From the NCBI GenBank assembly GCA_043746555.1, contig JAYTQU010000039.1, positions 1 to 10,105 on the forward strand: a stretch of DNA of 10,105 nucleotides. Reading direction: 5' to 3'. Below the pieces are notes generated by a model that worked only from the letters and a program-made list of their open reading frames with translations, ran no database searches and had not been told where the DNA came from. Each line of letters opens with the position of its first letter. Position 1 is the stretch's first letter. This document shows positions 6,959 to 10,105 of this stretch, one piece after another. This DNA comes from CAZQYC01 sp043746555. Lineage in GTDB: Bacteria; Pseudomonadota; Gammaproteobacteria; Steroidobacterales; Steroidobacteraceae. The position numbers were made by a program, and so were the translations under genes.

Positions 6959-6964
6959 AGGAGG
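6959..6964 (+). promoter_or_regulatory. Strong Shine-Dalgarno of the 23-codon ORF
   Basis: AGGAGG followed by TTTT and then ATG at 6969. With the next T it is a seven-base match to the anti-Shine-Dalgarno, the best such site seen in the window. The 4-base spacing is slightly short. It decides the start of the small ORF. Confidence 0.6.
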
Positions 6965-6968
6965 TTTT

Positions 6969-7040
6969 ATGTTTTTTTTAGTCATGCTTTTACTCTTCAG
7001 CATCGGGTTCATGGCTCGTGAGGCGATTCGCGAAGTTTAG
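6969..7040 (+). CDS. Putative 23-residue membrane microprotein
   Basis: This ORF is too short for standard gene calling. It begins MFFLVMLLLFSIGFM and ends with a short charged tail AREAIREV before TAG (7038-7040). About 15 consecutive hydrophobic residues followed by mixed charges are what a single-pass inner-membrane microprotein looks like, with the charged C-terminal tail probably on one face of the membrane. Support comes from the AGGAGG site directly upstream, a candidate promoter with an operator-like palindrome about 60 bases before it, and a terminator-like stem downstream. I recognise no family. A leader peptide for downstream control is an alternative, but a terminator separates it from the ligase gene. 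Conservation of the frame in relatives would decide whether it is real. Confidence 0.5.
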   Translation: MFFLVMLLLFSIGFMAREAIREV

Positions 7041-7061
7041 TCACGCGGGCTTGCGCCGTGA
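7041..7061 (+). other. Small hairpin directly after the small ORF
   Basis: TCACG (7041-7045) pairs with CGTGA (7057-7061), starting on the base after the TAG stop. The loop is 11 bases and no uninterrupted T run follows. It is a weak candidate for a 3' stabilising stem or an inefficient terminator. Confidence 0.25.
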
Positions 7062-7204
7062 ATTTCATGTTTGAACCGTTGGCCGGGGTATCGCCTGAAG
7101 GGCACCTTACTCTCACTCCGGCCATACGACGATCATCTGCACGGGGCCGATTCAATCCTGCCTGCTGGTCATTGATCTAGACTTTAATTCGCCCAGCAGT
7201 TTTT
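7062..7204 (+). ncRNA. Structured 3' region or possible small RNA downstream of the small ORF
   Basis: No well-supported ORF is found here, but paired segments cluster. TGGCCGG (7080-7086) pairs perfectly with CCGGCCA (7118-7124), enclosing 31 bases that contain further short helices such as AAGG with CCTT around 7098-7108. A terminator-like stem closes the region (7162-7204). Together with the promoter at 6882 this gives a transcript of about 290 nt that is mostly non-coding. I could not match it to a known RNA family such as 6S, tmRNA or SRP RNA. It could be the 3' UTR of the small ORF, a small RNA, or a dual-function transcript. Confidence 0.35.
7162..7204 (+). terminator. Candidate Rho-independent terminator
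   Basis: CTGCTGG (7162-7168) pairs perfectly with CCAGCAG (7193-7199) and is followed at once by five T residues (7200-7204). Inside the 24-base loop, ATTGA (7171-7175) can pair with TTAAT (7185-7189) with one G-U pair, extending the structure. The long inner loop makes it less compact than a textbook terminator. Its position closes the small-ORF unit and isolates it from the ligase gene. Confidence 0.5.
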
Positions 7205-7356
7205 CGCGCGGCGAACCCAATTCGCACTTGTTCGCGCCTTGCCTGCGCACCGAACCCTAATTGATCTATAGCGCTTTCCGGATGTCCGGTGTTCGCGTTA
7301 CCCTGCGAATCGCTCGTGCAATCGAGCGCCAATGCAATTCGAGGGTGACTGCCGTG
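7205..7356 (+). promoter_or_regulatory. Upstream region of the acyl-CoA ligase gene with several inverted repeats
   Basis: Several perfect short inverted repeats are present: GCGAA/TTCGC (7211-7225), CCGGA/TCCGG (7278-7289) and CGCTCG/CGAGCG (7311-7328, 6-base loop). TGCAAT occurs twice 16 bases apart (7317-7322 and 7333-7338), each followed by a CGAG-like stretch. The ribosome binding site is within GAGGGTGA (7341-7348), 8 bases before the ATG at 7357. No convincing -35/-10 pair was found. The repeats may be operator sites for control of the ligase or may fold in its leader. Confidence 0.35.
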
Positions 7357-8961
7357 ATGAATTCGACGATGCAACGTGTACCACTGTCCGTGAACTCGAT
7401 ATTAGAGCGCGCCGCTAAGCTTTATCCGCAATCCGAAGTCGTTAGCCGTCTGCCCGATAAGTCGATCGTCCGGCATAAATTCTTGGATATTCATCGACGC
7501 GCCAGGCAACTGGCATCGGCACTCAAAGCGGCGGGTCTGAAGAAAGGCGAGCGCGTTGCGACCTTGAGCTGGAATCACTACGCGCACGTCGAATGTTATT
7601 TCGGCATTCCGGCCGCGGGCGGCGTTGCGCATACGTTGAATCTTCGGCTGACGCCCGAAGAAATTTCCTGGATCGCCAATCACGCCGAAGATCGGTTTCT
7701 CATCGTTGACGATGTGCTACTGCCAATTTACGAAAAAATTCGCGCCCATGTGAAGTTCGAAAAAGTAATCGTTGTGCCGCTAACAGGTGTTTCCGTCGTG
7801 GCGCCATTGATCAATTACGAAGATTTTCTTGCGGATGCTCCAGCCGAGTTCGAGTACGTTGCCCACGAAGAAGACGACCCGATTTCGATGTGCTACACGT
7901 CGGGTACCACGGGTCGACCGAAGGGCGTTGTCTACTCCCATCGTTCGACTGTTCTGCACACACTCATTGCAAGTTTGCCGGATCACTGGGGATTGAGGGG
8001 AAGCGACAGCGTGCTCGCTGTGACGCCGCTTTTTCATGTGAATTGCTGGGGCGTGCCGTATGCCTGTTTGATGATGGGCATCAAATTGATTTTGCCAGGA
8101 CCACATCTTGGCGCAGCGGACTTGCTCGATATGGTCAATTCCGAACAGCCCACTTACGCGCTCGGAGTTCCGACGATTTGGCTGGGGATGGTGCAGTTAC
8201 TCGATGTGCATCCGGAACTTTACAAGCTACCGAAAGGAATGCGCACCTTAGTCGGCGGAGCCGCCGTACCGGAATCGCTCATTCGCGCCTTCGAGCGACA
8301 TGGCGCGGAGATCGTACAAGCCTGGGGCATGACCGAGACGAGTCCGCTGGTTTGCTTGTCGTACATCAAACCGGAATTAGCCAACGCCAGTCACGACGAA
8401 CAAATTCGTCTCAAGACCGCAGTCGGCGTACCCGCACCATTCATCGATCTTCGCATCGTCAACGACCAAGGCGAAGTGCAACCCTGGGACGGAAAATCTC
8501 GCGGTGAAATTCAGGTACGCGGCCCGACGATTACCGGCAGCTACTTCAACGTCCCGCACGATCCGGATAAATTTACTACCGACGGTTGGCTGCGCACCGG
8601 CGACGTCGCGACAGTCGACGAACATGCGTACGTGCGTATCGTCGATCGCACCAAAGACTTGATCAAATCCGGCGGCGAATGGATCAGCTCGGTGGATATG
8701 GAAAACCTATTGATGGGTCACCCGGCTGTCGCCGAAGCGGCGGTGATTGCCGTCCCCGACGAAAAATGGACTGAACGTCCTTTGGCTTGTGTCGTGCTCA
8801 AACCCCACGCCAGCGCCAGTGTCGAACAACTGCGCGAACACCTGGCCGGCGCGTTTGCGAAATGGCAAATTCCCGAGCGCTTCGAATTCATCGATGCGGT
8901 GCCGCGCACCTCAACAGGCAAATTTTGGAAAGCAAAATTGCGCGAAAGATTCGTCAAGTAA
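7357..8961 (+). CDS. AlkK-like medium/long-chain fatty acyl-CoA synthetase
   Basis: The predicted protein has 534 residues and belongs to the ANL superfamily of adenylate-forming enzymes. It joins a fatty acid to CoA using ATP, feeding beta-oxidation or lipid use in the cytoplasm. Motifs in order: the P-loop CYTSGTTGRPKGVVYSHRS (179-197), TPLFHVNCWG (223-232), WGMTETSP (323-330), GWLRTGD (410-416), DRTKDLIKSGGEWISS (430-445) and the C-terminal PRTSTGK with catalytic Lys522. From memory the N-terminal MQRVPLSVNSILERAA style and the FHVNCWG and KSGGEWIS segments closely resemble Pseudomonas AlkK. The ATG at 7357 was chosen over an upstream TTG in frame (7261) because GAGGGTGA lies 8 bases before it and the family begins here. 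An ATG at 7369 is a less likely alternative. The DHA2 exporter gene follows after 87 bases. Confidence 0.94.
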   Translation: MNSTMQRVPLSVNSILERAAKLYPQSEVVSRLPDKSIVRHKFLDIHRRARQLASALKAAGLKKGERVATLSWNHYAHVECYFGIPAAGGVAHTLNLRLTPEEISWIANHAEDRFLIVDDVLLPIYEKIRAHVKFEKVIVVPLTGVSVVAPLINYEDFLADAPAEFEYVAHEEDDPISMCYTSGTTGRPKGVVYSHRSTVLHTLIASLPDHWGLRGSDSVLAVTPLFHVNCWGVPYACLMMGIKLILPGPHLGAADLLDMVNSEQPTYALGVPTIWLGMVQLLDVHPELYKLPKGMRTLVGGAAVPESLIRAFERHGAEIVQAWGMTETSPLVCLSYIKPELANASHDEQIRLKTAVGVPAPFIDLRIVNDQGEVQPWDGKSRGEIQVRGPTITGSYFNVPHDPDKFTTDGWLRTGDVATVDEHAYVRIVDRTKDLIKSGGEWISSVDMENLLMGHPAVAEAAVIAVPDEKWTERPLACVVLKPHASASVEQLREHLAGAFAKWQIPERFEFIDAVPRTSTGKFWKAKLRERFVK

Positions 8962-8981
8962 CGGAGTCGGGCCTCATTGCG

Positions 8982-9012
8982 TTCCGCCGAATTGAGCGGA
9001 ATCCGCTATGAT
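8982..9012 (+). promoter_or_regulatory. Palindromic motifs and candidate -10 upstream of the MFS gene
   Basis: TTCCGC (8982-8987) pairs with GCGGAA (8996-9001) around 8 bases. The same GCGGA also pairs with TCCGC directly after it (8996-9006), so two alternative hairpins share one arm. They abut TATGAT (9007-9012), a good -10 sequence about 37 bases before the GTG start. No matching -35 at 16-18 bases is obvious. A repressor-controlled promoter for the exporter, or attenuator-like competing stems, are possibilities; both are inference. No T run follows, so it is not a terminator for the ligase gene. Confidence 0.35.
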
Positions 9013-9048
9013 TTGCGGCTATTTTACAGGCGTTAGCGAGACTCCCCC

Positions 9049-10105
9049 GTGACCACACTTCACCCCCTCACAGAGCACGAAAGAAAGCTCACCATGTTCG
9101 CCATCATGACGGTGTTCCTGTTGAGCGCGCTCGATCAGACGGTTGTATCGACCGCGATGCCACGCATCATTGCCGAGTTGCGCGGACTGGAAATGTATTC
9201 GTGGACCGCCACCGCTTACATGCTCACCTCAACCGTCATGGTCCCAATCTACGGCAAGCTCGGCGACATGTACGGTCGTAAAATCGTCCTCACGGTAGGC
9301 GTCAGCATATTTTTGTTGGGCTCGGCGCTTTGCGGACTCGCAGGCGAATTCGGCGATCTGCCGTTGGTCGGCGGCGGCATGGTGCAATTGATTTTGTGTC
9401 GCGCCATTCAAGGCATCGGCAGCGGCGCGCTCTTTAGCGGCGCGTTTGCCGTCATCGGCGATTTGTATCCACCGCGTGAACGCGGCAAAGTGATGGGATG
9501 GTTCGTTGCGGTCTTTAGCATCTCAAGCGTCGCCGGCCCCACAATCGGCGGATTTTTTACCGATCACGGCACCATGCGGTTATTCGGATATACCATTGCC
9601 GGTTGGCGTTGGGTGTTCTACGTCAATCTCCCGCTCGGTCTGGTGTCGCTCTTTCTCATCATGTTCAGGATGCATCGAACTAATACGCCGACCGGCGGAA
9701 GAGTGGATTATTTGGGCGCGCTATTTCTGACTACCGCTGTGGTGCCATTGTTGCTCGCGCTCACGTGGGGCGGTAATCGGCTGGCCTGGGATTCGGCGGA
9801 AATTATCGGACTACTCGCAACGTCGGTGATTGCGTTGTTACTGTTCATCGTGATCGAAGCACGCGTGGCGGATCCGATCATGCCGCTTTCGTTGGTGCGC
9901 AATCGAGCGTTCGCGATCACCAACGGCGCGTCGTTCGTTATCAGCATGGCATTCTTCGGCGTAGTGATGTTCATGCCGCTGTACATGCAATTGGTGCTGG
10001 GGGTAAACGCGACCAAGAGCGGCTTTGCGATGCTGCCGCTGATGCTCGGCATCATGAGCACTGCGATGCTCAGCGGGAGAATCGTCAGAAAAACCGGCCG
10101 CTACA
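9049..10105 (+). CDS. DHA2-family MFS drug:proton antiporter (3' end outside window)
   Basis: 352 complete codons are visible with no stop before the right edge; the family is usually about 480-550 residues with 14 membrane helices. The GTG start (9049) gives an N-terminus TTLHPLTEHERKLTMFAIM like that of relatives. ATG at 9094 (residue 16) is an alternative, but it would cut into the conserved lead. Signature segments are ALDQTVVSTAMPRI (27-40, DHA2 motif D1), GKLGDMYGRK (69-78, MFS motif A), RAIQGIGSGALFSGAFA (118-134) and SSVAGPTIGGFFTD (159-172, antiporter motif C). It should use the proton gradient to export drugs or toxic metabolites across the inner membrane. It is downstream of the ligase gene on the same strand, separated by 87 bases with a candidate promoter of its own, so joint transcription is uncertain. 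Confidence 0.93.
   Translation, partial: MTTLHPLTEHERKLTMFAIMTVFLLSALDQTVVSTAMPRIIAELRGLEMYSWTATAYMLTSTVMVPIYGKLGDMYGRKIVLTVGVSIFLLGSALCGLAGEFGDLPLVGGGMVQLILCRAIQGIGSGALFSGAFAVIGDLYPPRERGKVMGWFVAVFSISSVAGPTIGGFFTDHGTMRLFGYTIAGWRWVFYVNLPLGLVSLFLIMFRMHRTNTPTGGRVDYLGALFLTTAVVPLLLALTWGGNRLAWDSAEIIGLLATSVIALLLFIVIEARVADPIMPLSLVRNRAFAITNGASFVISMAFFGVVMFMPLYMQLVLGVNATKSGFAMLPLMLGIMSTAMLSGRIVRKTGRY

Noticed and set aside
7067..7180. 37-codon ORF starting ATG-TTT-GAA downstream of the microprotein ORF
   Set aside because: It has no Shine-Dalgarno, a composition without clear protein character, and a stop inside the terminator-like stem. It was kept only as part of the structured tail.
7261..7356. N-terminal extension of the acyl-CoA ligase from a TTG at 7261
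   Set aside because: There is no ribosome binding site, the added residues are unlike the family, and GAGGGTGA favours the ATG at 7357.
8962..9048. Rho-independent terminator after the ligase gene
   Set aside because: The stems there are not followed by a T run; an operator role next to a -10 fits better.

Overview
The window reads as ordinary chromosomal DNA of a moderately GC-rich Gammaproteobacterium. The evidence is the close resemblance of the encoded proteins to NorM-type, AlkK-type and DHA2-type proteins of that class. I cannot place it below class; a Nevskiales/Xanthomonadales-like lineage is only an impression. No rRNA, tRNA, CRISPR array, insertion sequence or phage module is visible.

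Layout. Positions 1-223 hold a small scar: an imperfect palindrome at the left edge (1-44) next to an orphan 3' piece of a rarD-type permease gene (93-203, minus strand). A minus-strand block follows, read from right to left: a flavodoxin-like protein (6640-6167), a large OPT-family transporter (6098-3822), an alpha/beta hydrolase whose start overlaps the OPT stop by 4 bases (3825-2923), a NorM-type MATE efflux pump (2865-1498), and a secreted, probably outer-membrane beta-barrel protein (1330-224) that appears to have its own promoter. A plus-strand block starts at 7357: an AlkK-like fatty acyl-CoA ligase (7357-8961), then a DHA2-family MFS drug exporter cut off by the right edge (9049 onward).

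Between the two divergent blocks lie about 716 bases (6641-7356) without a conventional gene, and this is the most interesting part. It holds a compact unit: a sigma70-like promoter (6882-6909), a 32-base palindrome over the -10 and start site, a near-perfect Shine-Dalgarno, a 23-codon hydrophobic small ORF (6969-7040), a structured 3' region and a terminator-like stem with a T run (ending at 7204). It looks like a self-contained transcript of roughly 290 nt for a membrane microprotein and/or a regulatory RNA.

How the genes may work together. The OPT-hydrolase overlap suggests translational coupling, so a substrate imported by OPT could be cleaved by the hydrolase. The MATE pump and the DHA2 exporter handle efflux. 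The ligase activates fatty acids in the cytoplasm. These functional links are inference. I see no obvious new multi-gene defence or biosynthetic system.
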